This document shows positions 1 to 5,625 of a stretch of DNA of 7,001 bases, piece by piece. The notes beneath the pieces are model-generated. The model had not been told where the DNA came from, did no database searches, and saw only the letters and a list, made by a program, of their open reading frames with translations. Location: NCBI GenBank assembly GCA_030691985.1, contig JAUYDB010000055.1, positions 1 to 7,001 of the forward strand. Reading direction: 5' to 3'. Numbering within the stretch: the stretch's first letter is position 1; each line of letters opens with the position of its first letter. A program made the translations under genes and the position numbers. This DNA comes from Candidatus Omnitrophota bacterium (GTDB taxonomy: Bacteria; Omnitrophota; Gorgyraeia; 2-01-FULL-45-10).

Positions 1-2
1 TA

Positions 3-116
3 CCTATTTCTCTCGAGATAGATTATGGAGAAACAGGTATTGTGTCCCCTGTTATCCCTGCAGGGGCAGATACCGACAAGACGAGTGCTGAATGGCCTTA
101 TGGCCATGGGGGTTGA
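3..116 (+). CDS. Possible C-terminal tail of an upstream gene (partial, uncertain)
   Basis: The frame starting at base 3 stays open for 37 codons and ends at TGA 114-116. Its translation includes IDYGETGIVSPVIPAG and ends in WPYGHGG. I recognise no family. The frame is short enough to be open by chance. Its last eight codons overlap a GC-rich hairpin element (93-120) that recurs in non-coding DNA at 249-278, which weakens the coding case. If real, it is the 3' end of a gene on the same strand as pyrD. It does not resemble the C-terminus of PyrK, the usual partner of class 1B PyrD. Confidence 0.2.
   Translation, partial: PISLEIDYGETGIVSPVIPAGADTDKTSAEWPYGHGG
92..107. repeat. Perfect 6-bp hairpin, first copy of a GC-rich element
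   Basis: ATGGCC (92-97) and GGCCAT (102-107) form a perfect 6-bp stem around a TTAT loop. The hairpin plus the bases up to 120 resembles the stretch at 249-278. Within TGGCC-NNA-TGGCCA, 12 of 14 bases match. The following 14 bases (107-120 against 265-278) match at 11 positions, after a 2-nt indel. No T-run follows, so it is not a typical intrinsic terminator. It is probably a degraded copy of a dispersed repeat. Confidence 0.5.
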
Positions 117-192
117 GCCGTATAAATTTTGTTAACTATGCATTACCCTAAAACGTTTATGACCGTTATATCCATAGCGGCTGTAATGCTTA

Positions 193-236
193 AAATAACA
201 AAACTAAAAGTATTCATTCCTCAAATAACAAAATTA
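193..236. repeat. 14-nt direct repeat with a 30-bp period
   Basis: AAATAACAAAACTA (193-206) recurs as AAATAACAAAATTA (223-236), with one mismatch and a start-to-start distance of exactly 30 bp. Thirty bp is close to three helical turns, so both copies would lie on roughly the same face of the DNA. Only two copies are present and the 16-nt spacer is not repeated, so it is not a CRISPR array. It could be a paired protein-binding site or an AT-rich coincidence. Confidence 0.45.
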
Positions 237-277
237 GGCGAAGCCCCCTGGCCGCATGGCCAAGAGGGGCTTGCGCC
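237..277. repeat. GC-rich hairpin upstream of pyrD, second element copy
   Basis: The stem is made of GGCG (237-240) with CGCC (274-277), AAGCCCC (241-247) with GGGGCTT (266-272), and TGGCC (249-253) with GGCCA (258-262). The loop is GCAT, with a bulged G at 273 and a small internal loop (C248 opposite A263-A265). That gives about 16 base pairs, mostly GC, inside an AT-rich region. No T-run follows, so it is not a standard terminator. It could be a leader structure if transcription starts upstream of it, or a dispersed REP-like repeat, as the related copy at 93-120 suggests. Confidence 0.65.
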
Positions 278-307
278 GCGACAGGACGCGTAAAATTTTA
301 GTATAGT
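278..307 (+). promoter_or_regulatory. Weak candidate promoter for pyrD
   Basis: TATAGT (302-307) matches the sigma-70 -10 consensus at five of six positions. GCGACA (278-283), 18 bp upstream, matches the -35 consensus at four of six. Transcription would begin near 314, leaving a leader of about 14 nt before the pyrD ATG at 328. The -35 match is poor and the region is AT-rich, so this may be coincidental. A promoter further upstream is equally possible. Confidence 0.25.
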
Positions 308-327
308 GGATTTTTACTGGAAATTGT

Positions 328-1242
328 ATGAAACCAAATCTGGCGGTAAAGATAGGAAGGCTGAAGCTGAAGAATCCGGTGATGGCGGCATCGGGGACAT
401 TCGGCTCCGAATACGCCGGCCTGGCGGACATAGATAAGCTTGGCGCGATTGTCATGAAAACGATTACGCTTAAGGCGCGGACAGGCAACCCTCCCCCGCG
501 CATTGCGGAGACCGCGTCGGGGATGCTTAATTCGATCGGGTTAGAAAACAAAGGGCTGGATGATTTTATAAAAAATAAAGCGCCGTTACTGAAAGGGGTT
601 AAAACGGCCGTCATAGCGAGCATAGCGGGCGACGACGAAGGCGAATACGCCGAATTGGCCGAACGCCTTGACAGGGTAGGGCGGGTCGACGGTATCGAGA
701 TTAACCTCTCGTGCCCCAACGTAAGGCACGGTGACAGGGAATACCTGATCGCCCAGGATGAAAAGGCGGTGTATGCAATAGTAAATAGCGTTAGAAAGAG
801 CACCGGGAAGACGATCATAGCGAAGCTCGCGCCCAACGTTACGGATATCGCCGGAATAGCAAAAGCGGCTGAAAGCGCACTCACCGACGCTGTTTTATTA
901 ACAAATACATTCTTCGGCATGGCGGTAGATATAGACACATTAAAGCCCGTGCTCGGTAATATATCCGGGGGTTTAAGCGGCCCTGCGATAAAACCACTCG
1001 TCCTTCATATGGTCTGGAAGACCTATAAGAGGGCGAAGATACCTATAATAGGCTGCGGCGGGATCATGGATTATAAAGATGCCCTGGAATTCATCATTTG
1101 CGGAGCCGCGGCAGTGCAGGTTGGCACAGCCAATTTTGTGAATCCAAATACGGCCGTTGAGATTATCGGCGGCATCAAAAATTATATGGTTAAGAACAGA
1201 ACGAAAGATGTCAATAAACTGACGGGATCTTTGAATGCATAG
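328..1242 (+). CDS. pyrD: Dihydroorotate dehydrogenase, class 1B catalytic subunit
   Basis: This cytosolic FMN flavoprotein oxidises dihydroorotate to orotate, the fourth step of UMP synthesis. The 304-aa length is usual for class 1. The FMN-site motif ASGTFG lies at 21-26, and K44 and the NSIGL segment (68-72) are in their expected places. NLSCPNV at 126-132 supplies the catalytic base Cys129, which marks class 1; class 2 enzymes use Ser. K166, NTFFGM (193-198), GGLSGPAIKP (214-223), GCGGI (242-246) and VGTANF (265-270) complete the flavin and phosphate sites. The ATG start puts KPNLAVKIGRLKLKNP at the N-terminus, as in class 1B enzymes. The ribosome-binding site is weak (TGGAAA about 6 nt upstream). 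Class 1B enzymes normally pair with the Fe-S/FAD subunit PyrK for NAD+ reduction. No pyrK lies in this window, so the partner or electron acceptor is unresolved. Confidence 0.95.
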   Translation: MKPNLAVKIGRLKLKNPVMAASGTFGSEYAGLADIDKLGAIVMKTITLKARTGNPPPRIAETASGMLNSIGLENKGLDDFIKNKAPLLKGVKTAVIASIAGDDEGEYAELAERLDRVGRVDGIEINLSCPNVRHGDREYLIAQDEKAVYAIVNSVRKSTGKTIIAKLAPNVTDIAGIAKAAESALTDAVLLTNTFFGMAVDIDTLKPVLGNISGGLSGPAIKPLVLHMVWKTYKRAKIPIIGCGGIMDYKDALEFIICGAAAVQVGTANFVNPNTAVEIIGGIKNYMVKNRTKDVNKLTGSLNA

Positions 1243-1966
1243 AAAAGGCGGTATAGATTCGGCAGACAGACTGATAATCGCGCTGGATGTTGACAGCGAA
1301 GATAAAGCCATGAGGCTGGTCGAGAAATTAAAAGGCAGGGTAAAATTTTTTAAGGTTGGGCTGGAACTGTTCTCCTCCTGTGGGCCGGCAATAATCGATA
1401 GGATAAAAGAGGCAGGCTGCGGCGTATTCCTTGACCTGAAGTTTCATGACATACCCAATACCGTGTCGAAGGCAGCCGTCTCCGTAACGCGGCTCGGCGT
1501 CTTCATGTTAAATATCCATGCGCTGGGCGGCTATGAGATGATCAGAAAAACCGTTATCGCGGTATCCGAAGAGGCGCGAAAAAAGAAATTGAATAAACCG
1601 AAGATCCTTGCCGTCACTATCCTGACGAGCATGGATGGATTTGAATTGAATAAAATAGGCATAAGTGATAATATTGAAAAAGAGGTATTGAAATTAGCCC
1701 GCCTGTCAAAGGCCGCGGGAGCGGATGGTGTGGTGGCCTCGCCGCAAGAGACGGCCCTGATAAGAAAAGAATGCGGCAAAGATTTTATTATAGTGACGCC
1801 GGGGGTGAGGCCCGAGGGGGCCGGCCCGGGTGACCAGAAGAGGTTTGCAACGCCGCGCGGCGCGATAACCGGCGGCGCGGATTTCATAGTTGTGGGAAGG
1901 CCCATAATAGAAGCGCCGGATCCTCTGGAGGCCGCCAGGAAAGTATTGGAAGAGATAGAATCGTGA
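1235..1966 (+). CDS. pyrF: Orotidine 5'-phosphate decarboxylase
   Basis: This enzyme decarboxylates OMP to UMP, the final step of de novo UMP synthesis. The 243-aa protein is a single TIM barrel of normal length for the bacterial group 1 family. ALDVD (16-20) and FKVGLELF (39-46, with Lys40) form the first strands. FLDLKFHDIPNTV (65-77) carries the catalytic Asp67-Lys69-Asp72 array. ASPQE (168-172), TPGVRP (188-193) and VVGRPI (219-224, with Arg222) are the pyrimidine- and phosphate-binding loops. The ATG overlaps the end of pyrD by 8 nt. A moderate GGGA (1224-1227) lies 7 nt upstream of it, so translation is probably coupled to pyrD. No key residue is missing. Confidence 0.96.
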   Translation: MHRKGGIDSADRLIIALDVDSEDKAMRLVEKLKGRVKFFKVGLELFSSCGPAIIDRIKEAGCGVFLDLKFHDIPNTVSKAAVSVTRLGVFMLNIHALGGYEMIRKTVIAVSEEARKKKLNKPKILAVTILTSMDGFELNKIGISDNIEKEVLKLARLSKAAGADGVVASPQETALIRKECGKDFIIVTPGVRPEGAGPGDQKRFATPRGAITGGADFIVVGRPIIEAPDPLEAARKVLEEIES

Positions 1967-2532
1967 CGGAAAAAGAAGTATTGGGCATATTTGACAAATA
2001 TGGGGCTCTTTTAAAAGGTCATTTTAAATTATCGAGCGGATTACACAGTGAAAAGTATCTGCAGTGCGCGCTCGTTCTCCAGCATCCCGGTATCTCGGAG
2101 ATCCTTTCGAAGGCGCTTGCCAAAAGATTTGCCGCGGATAAGATAGACGTCGTTATCGGGCCGGCCTTGGGAGGCGTGACGCTTGCCTACGAAGTCGCCA
2201 GAGCCCTCGGCGCAAGGGGCATCTTTGCGGAGAGAGAGGATGGCGAGATGGCCTTGAGGCGGGGTTTCTCGATTATGAAAGGCGAGAGGGTTCTCGTCGT
2301 CGAGGATGTGGTGACGACAGGCGGATCGACAAAAGAGGTTATGAGATTAGTCAGGGCTGACGGAGGGAAAATCGTGGGGGTAGGTTCGATAATAGATAGA
2401 AGCGTCGGCAAGGCTGGCCTTGGCGCGCCGTTCGAATCCCTGGCGAAGGTTGAAATAGAGGCATTCAAAGAACGGAGCTGTCCGCTCTGCAAAAATAATA
2501 TCCCCGTGATAAAACCGGGTTCACGAAAATAA
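1963..2532 (+). CDS. pyrE: Orotate phosphoribosyltransferase, Thermus-type
   Basis: This enzyme joins orotate to PRPP to give OMP, the step between PyrD and PyrF. The 189-aa protein shows GHFKLSSGLHS at 19-29, the GPALGGVTLA loop at 66-75, and the type I PRTase PRPP motif VLVVEDVVTTGGSTKE at 110-125 with the adjacent Glu114-Asp115. The C-terminus carries CPLC (173-176) followed by IPVIKPGS. I associate that tail with the Thermus-like PyrE subgroup rather than the E. coli type. The start is GTG at 1963 in a GTGA overlap with the pyrF stop, and GGAAGAGA (1948-1955) is a plausible ribosome-binding site. Reinitiation after PyrF is the likely mode of translation. Confidence 0.96.
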   Translation: MTEKEVLGIFDKYGALLKGHFKLSSGLHSEKYLQCALVLQHPGISEILSKALAKRFAADKIDVVIGPALGGVTLAYEVARALGARGIFAEREDGEMALRRGFSIMKGERVLVVEDVVTTGGSTKEVMRLVRADGGKIVGVGSIIDRSVGKAGLGAPFESLAKVEIEAFKERSCPLCKNNIPVIKPGSRK

Positions 2533-2542
2533 AGGTGGCCAT

Positions 2543-3148
2543 ATGGCTGAAGAGCTCAAGGACTTAATAGAAAAGATAAATGAAGAAGGCGTAAAAGCCG
2601 CCCAGACGAAGGCAAAGACAATAGAAGACCAGGCCGGCCAGCGCGCGAAATCTATAATAGAAAGGGCGGAGAAAGAGGCGCTGGAGATCGTGTCGGAAGC
2701 CAAAAGTAAATTTGCCAGGCTGGAAGAGAGCACAAAGGCTTCCCTCAGGCAGGCCGCGAGAGACCTTATTCTCAGCCTGAGGAAAGAGGTAAACGCCATG
2801 CTTGACAAGATCGTGTCTTCCCATGTGCATAAGGCGCTGAGAGGTGAAGAGATGGCAAAGCTCATCGTTTCCATGATAAAAGACTCCGCCCCTAAAGGCG
2901 AAGGGTGTGTTATAGTAGCCGTTAAGAAAGAGGATCTGGAAAAGCTGGAGAAGAGCCTTTTAAGCGAGCTTAAAGACGAAGCAAAAAAAGCCGTGGTCTT
3001 GAAGGCAGCCGACGATATCCGCGGCGGTTTCAGAATAAGCTATGACGAAGGTAGATCTTGTTTCGACTTCACCGATCAGGCGGTCGCAGAGTATATAGGC
3101 TCATATCTTAAGCCACGCCTTGCCGATATATTCAAAAGGGAAGGATAG
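2543..3148 (+). CDS. atpE: V/A-type ATP synthase subunit E (peripheral stalk)
   Basis: Subunit E is the peripheral-stalk protein that, in V/A-ATPases, pairs with a second coiled-coil subunit and holds the A3B3 head static. The 201-aa protein has an N-terminal half (about 1-85) rich in Ala, Glu, Lys and Arg with heptad-like character, consistent with a long coiled coil. A globular C-terminal domain follows, including GCVIVAV (121-127) and IRGGFRISYDEGRSCFDFT (159-177), the recognisable E-family signature. A good Shine-Dalgarno (AAAGG, 2531-2535) precedes the ATG at 7-nt spacing. The gene begins 10 nt after the pyrE stop, which suggests cotranscription with the pyr genes. The gene name follows V-type nomenclature; this is not the F-type c subunit. 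Confidence 0.88.
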   Translation: MAEELKDLIEKINEEGVKAAQTKAKTIEDQAGQRAKSIIERAEKEALEIVSEAKSKFARLEESTKASLRQAARDLILSLRKEVNAMLDKIVSSHVHKALRGEEMAKLIVSMIKDSAPKGEGCVIVAVKKEDLEKLEKSLLSELKDEAKKAVVLKAADDIRGGFRISYDEGRSCFDFTDQAVAEYIGSYLKPRLADIFKREG

Positions 3149-3151
3149 TTG

Positions 3152-3264
3152 AGTCAGACGACAGGTTTAGCGGTTAGCGTATAGCGGATAGCGTTTAGTA
3201 AGTCAGACGACCTCTCCTATACGCTATACGCTAAACGCTAAACGCTAAAAAGCGTCGTACGACT
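3152..3264. repeat. Large imperfect hairpin of tandem TAGCG heptamers
   Basis: The left arm (3166-3198) reads as four and a half 7-nt units of the form KWTAGCG (TTTAGCG, GTTAGCG, TATAGCG, GATAGCG, TTTAG). The right arm (3217-3249) is CTATACG twice, CTAAACG twice, then CTAAA. The arms are reverse complements at 29 of 33 positions, around an 18-nt loop (3199-3216). AGTCAGACGAC occurs just outside the left arm (3152-3162) and exactly again in the loop (3201-3211), 49 bp apart. An inverted version, GTCGTACGACT (3254-3264), closes the outer stem with 9 of 11 matches and contains a 10-bp palindrome. The 7-nt period places TAG in all three frames, so the stretch is non-coding. It has no T-tract, so it is not a classical terminator. 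It may be a dispersed mobile repeat or an mRNA processing or stability element. Confidence 0.9.
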
Positions 3265-3275
3265 GTTGTTATAAC

Positions 3276-3279
3276 GAGG
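3276..3279 (+). promoter_or_regulatory. Ribosome-binding site deciding the TTG start of the DUF2764 gene
   Basis: GAGG lies 7 nt upstream of TTG 3287. It supports a non-ATG start. The first in-frame ATG (residue 17) falls inside the conserved YLISSLPMLHFG segment and would remove the N-terminus of the family. Confidence 0.65.
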
Positions 3280-3286
3280 CGAAGAA

Positions 3287-3817
3287 TTGGGCAAAACACC
3301 TTCATTCTACATATATTTGATCTCGAGCTTGCCCATGCTCCATTTCGGCATGAAGGCGCTTTTCTCGTACGAAAAGTTTCTCGCGATGTGCGAAGGGTTG
3401 ATGCCCGGCGACGAAATCTCTCTTTTGCGGCGGCTCGATATCGCAGCCGAAGAGATACCGCCTCGTTATCATTCAACTTTGAAGAAGTGGCATGAATTTG
3501 AGAGGGCCCTTAAGAATGAACTCGTGAAAATAAGGGCGGGCCGAAAGAAGATAGATCCTTATAAATACCTGCGCCGCGACGGCTATCCCGAGCCGCGCCT
3601 ATATCAGGCGGCGCTTCAGGCATACAGGAATCCCTCTCCGCTCGACGGTGAAAAGGCGCTAGACCAGGAGAGGTGGCGTTTCCTCGATGAGCTTTCGCAA
3701 GGCCACTATTTTGACCTCGATCTTTTAATAATATACGCGTTAAAACTTTTGATTCTCAGAAAATGGGATAAGGTCTATGCGGCAAACGGTCCGGAGCTGG
3801 TGGAGAGCATGATATGA
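3287..3817 (+). CDS. DUF2764 family protein, probable V-ATPase subunit C-like component
   Basis: The 176-aa protein starts FYIYLISSLPMLHFG (7-21), the N-terminal signature of DUF2764 proteins, followed by FSYEKFLAMCE. The C-terminal part, LDQERWRFLDELSQGHYFDL (125-144) then LIIYALKLLILRKWDKV (147-163), resembles the conserved helical end of the family. DUF2764 genes sit between subunits E and A in bacterial V-type operons (for example Chlamydia), in the slot where subunit C would be expected. The inferred role is the coupler between the D shaft and the membrane ring. From memory other members are nearer 260-280 aa, so this one looks shortened in the middle, but no frameshift is visible. The TTG start is set by GAGG at 3276-3279. 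The gene ends in an ATGA overlap with subunit A. Confidence 0.82.
   Translation: MGKTPSFYIYLISSLPMLHFGMKALFSYEKFLAMCEGLMPGDEISLLRRLDIAAEEIPPRYHSTLKKWHEFERALKNELVKIRAGRKKIDPYKYLRRDGYPEPRLYQAALQAYRNPSPLDGEKALDQERWRFLDELSQGHYFDLDLLIIYALKLLILRKWDKVYAANGPELVESMI
3802..3805 (+). promoter_or_regulatory. Ribosome-binding site for subunit A
   Basis: GGAG lies 8 nt upstream of ATG 3814, which overlaps the DUF2764 stop as ATGA. This favours 3814 over the in-frame ATG at 3850, whose nearest purine-rich stretch is about 13 nt away. The N-terminal 12 residues before 3850 are not obviously conserved, so 3850 remains possible. Confidence 0.55.
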
Positions 3818-5625
3818 CCTTTCAGCAGATGGTGAGCGAAAGTCGAACCATGAATGATAGCAGGATAGGCTATATAACAAAGGTAAGCGGCAACATGGTA
3901 ATGGTTTCGGTTGATGACTTTGTCATCCAGAATGAGGTTGCTTATATCGTGCACGGGGACGAACGGCTCAAGGCCGAAGTCATACGCGTGCGCGGAAATC
4001 AGGCCGAGACACAAGTATACGAAAATACCAGCGGCCTCAGGGTCGGCGAAAAGGTGGAGTTCACAGGCGAATTATTATCAGTCGAACTCGGACCCGGCCT
4101 TCTGGGCCAGATATTCGATGGATTACAAAACCCGCTTCCCGAAGTTGCCCAGCGGTGCGGTTTCTTTTTGAAACGCGGTGTCTATATAGAGCCCCTCTCC
4201 GATGAGGCGGAATGGGAATTCTCGCCGCTTGCGAAATCCGGCGACTTGCTTTGCGCCGGCGATAAAGTTGGGTTCGTCCCGGAGAAGATATTCAAACATT
4301 ATATAATGGTTCCATTCGGCCTTAAGGGAAGCATGGAGGTTGTAAGCGTGGCAAGCCGCGGAAGATATAATTTAAAACAGCCGGTAGCCCATCTCAAAGA
4401 TGCCGATGGCAAAAAATATGAGGTGTTGCTGAAGCAGGTATGGCCGGTGAAAATTCCGATAAAGGCATACGCGGAAAAGCTGAGGCCCGAGAAGCCGCTC
4501 GTGACCAAGATGAGGCTCATAGATTCGTTCTTTCCCGTAGCCCTCGGCGGCACTTACTGTATACCCGGGCCATTTGGGGCCGGCAAGACCGTTCTTCAGC
4601 AGTTGACGAGCCGTCACGCCGAAGTCGACATTGTCGTTATAGCGGCATGCGGTGAGCGCGCCGGCGAGGTGGTCGAAACTTTAAAAACGTTCCCCGCCAT
4701 CATCGATCCCAGGACCGGCAGGCCTTTGAGCGACCGCACCGTAATCATATGCAATACAAGTTCGATGCCTGTGGCCGCCAGGGAATCGAGCGTCTATACG
4801 GCGGTCACAATAGCGGAGTATTACCGTCAGATGTCGCTGAATGTTCTTCTTCTGGCGGATTCTACGTCGAGATGGGCGCAGGCTATGAGGGAGATGTCCG
4901 GCCGGCTCGAGGAGATACCGGGAGAGGAGGCATTCCCGGCATATCTTGAGTCGCGCATAGCGTCGTTTTATGAGCGGGCGGGGCTGGTCAAGTTAAATGA
5001 CGGCACGATCGGCTCGGTGACTATCGGCGGCACGGTGAGCCCTGCCGGCGGAAATTTCGAAGAGCCGGTGACGCAGGCGACGCTGAAAGTTGTAGGCGCG
5101 TTTCACGGGCTGTCGCGCGAGCGCTCGGATGCGAGGCGCTATCCGGCCATAGATCCGCTCATAAGCTGGTCGAAATATAAAGGCATTATCGCCGGAGTCC
5201 AGATGGCCAGGGGCCATGAGGCGTTGCGTAAAAGCTTCGAGGTTGCGCAAATGATGAAGGTCGTCGGCGAAGAGGGCACGCCGCTCGCGGATTATATAGA
5301 CTATCTTAAAGGGGAGCTCCTGGATTTCATATATTTGCAGCAGAACGCGTTTGATGAGGTCGACGAGTCCACTTCCGCCGAAAGACAGAAGCGCGTTTTT
5401 TATTTTATTTATAAAAATATCCTGGAGGCGGAATTCGATTTTGAGGAAAAAGAAAAGGCCCTCGGGTTTTTCCAAAAATTGAGGCAATTATTCCGGACAT
5501 GGAATTCGACGCCGCCCGCCACGGCGGAATTTGATATGGTGGAAAAAGAATTATCCTCATGCATAAAAGAGAAGGCCGGGCTAAAAACAGGAGAAGGCGA
5601 GTGCATAAAGTCTATACCAACATAA
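3814..5625 (+). CDS. atpA: V/A-type ATP synthase catalytic subunit A
   Basis: This is the catalytic nucleotide-binding subunit of the A3B3 head. The 603-aa protein has the N-terminal barrel (about 17-85, GYITKVSGNMVMVSV onward) and then ELGPGLLGQIFDGLQNPL (91-108). The A-specific non-homologous insertion region follows (about 115-230). Next come Walker A GPFGAGKT (252-259, Lys258), the catalytic Glu in ACGERAGEVVE (Glu281), NTSSMPVAARE (314-324) and the Walker B region VLLLADSTSRW (344-354). EEIPGEEAFPAYL (366-378), SPAGGNFEEPVT (409-420) and DPLISWSKY (447-455) complete the core, and the helical C-terminal domain contains MKVVGEEG and DFIYLQQNAFD. All catalytic motifs are intact, and the sequence reads like the chlamydial type. 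Length is normal. The start overlaps the DUF2764 stop by 4 nt and the end overlaps subunit B by 25 nt, consistent with coupled synthesis. Confidence 0.97.
   Translation: MTFQQMVSESRTMNDSRIGYITKVSGNMVMVSVDDFVIQNEVAYIVHGDERLKAEVIRVRGNQAETQVYENTSGLRVGEKVEFTGELLSVELGPGLLGQIFDGLQNPLPEVAQRCGFFLKRGVYIEPLSDEAEWEFSPLAKSGDLLCAGDKVGFVPEKIFKHYIMVPFGLKGSMEVVSVASRGRYNLKQPVAHLKDADGKKYEVLLKQVWPVKIPIKAYAEKLRPEKPLVTKMRLIDSFFPVALGGTYCIPGPFGAGKTVLQQLTSRHAEVDIVVIAACGERAGEVVETLKTFPAIIDPRTGRPLSDRTVIICNTSSMPVAARESSVYTAVTIAEYYRQMSLNVLLLADSTSRWAQAMREMSGRLEEIPGEEAFPAYLESRIASFYERAGLVKLNDGTIGSVTIGGTVSPAGGNFEEPVTQATLKVVGAFHGLSRERSDARRYPAIDPLISWSKYKGIIAGVQMARGHEALRKSFEVAQMMKVVGEEGTPLADYIDYLKGELLDFIYLQQNAFDEVDESTSAERQKRVFYFIYKNILEAEFDFEEKEKALGFFQKLRQLFRTWNSTPPATAEFDMVEKELSSCIKEKAGLKTGEGECIKSIPT
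5589..5593 (+). promoter_or_regulatory. Ribosome-binding site deciding the GTG start of subunit B
   Basis: AGGAG lies 7 nt upstream of GTG 5601. It supports that codon over the in-frame ATG at 5559, which would add a 14-residue Arg/Lys-rich extension (MHKREGRAKNRRRR). I expect B subunits to begin close to the KVYTNI segment. Confidence 0.75.

Larger units (their letters stand above)
117..327. other. Intergenic region upstream of pyrD
   Basis: I see no convincing gene on either strand here. The first part (about 121-236) is AT-rich and contains scattered TATA-like and TTGTTA-like words without a well-spaced promoter pair, plus a 14-nt direct repeat. It is followed by a compact GC-rich hairpin (237-277) and then a short AT-rich run (291-318) just before the pyrD start. 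The region probably holds the promoter and leader of the pyr/V-ATPase gene cluster. I see no PyrR-type binding loop and no attenuator with a T-tract. Confidence 0.6.

Noticed and set aside
46..66. CCCCTG/CAGGGG inverted repeat as a terminator or operator
   Set aside because: It is only 6 bp with a 9-nt loop, has no T-run, and partly comes from the embedded CCCTGCAGGG palindrome. It is too weak to call.
237..277. PyrR-type attenuator or riboswitch in the pyrD leader
   Set aside because: No PyrR binding-loop pattern, no alternative antiterminator pairing and no T-tract are visible. The related copy at 93-120 makes a dispersed repeat more likely.
234..938. Long open frame on the - strand across the upstream hairpin and pyrD
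   Set aside because: It lies antisense to a clear pyrD gene, its translation is low-complexity and Ser/Ala/Pro-rich with no recognisable family, and its end falls in the GC-rich hairpin repeat.
3152..3264. CRISPR array or intrinsic terminator at the heptamer repeats
   Set aside because: The units are 7 nt, tandem without spacers and arranged as an inverted pair, so it is not a CRISPR. No U-tract follows the stem, and the operon continues.
4993..5487. 164-aa open frame on the - strand within subunit A
   Set aside because: It is fully antisense to a well-supported catalytic subunit and shows no family features. It is a codon-bias shadow.
5559..5600. ATG 5559 as the subunit B start
   Set aside because: It would add an atypical Arg/Lys-rich tail. 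A well-placed AGGAG supports GTG 5601, which gives the usual family N-terminus and length.
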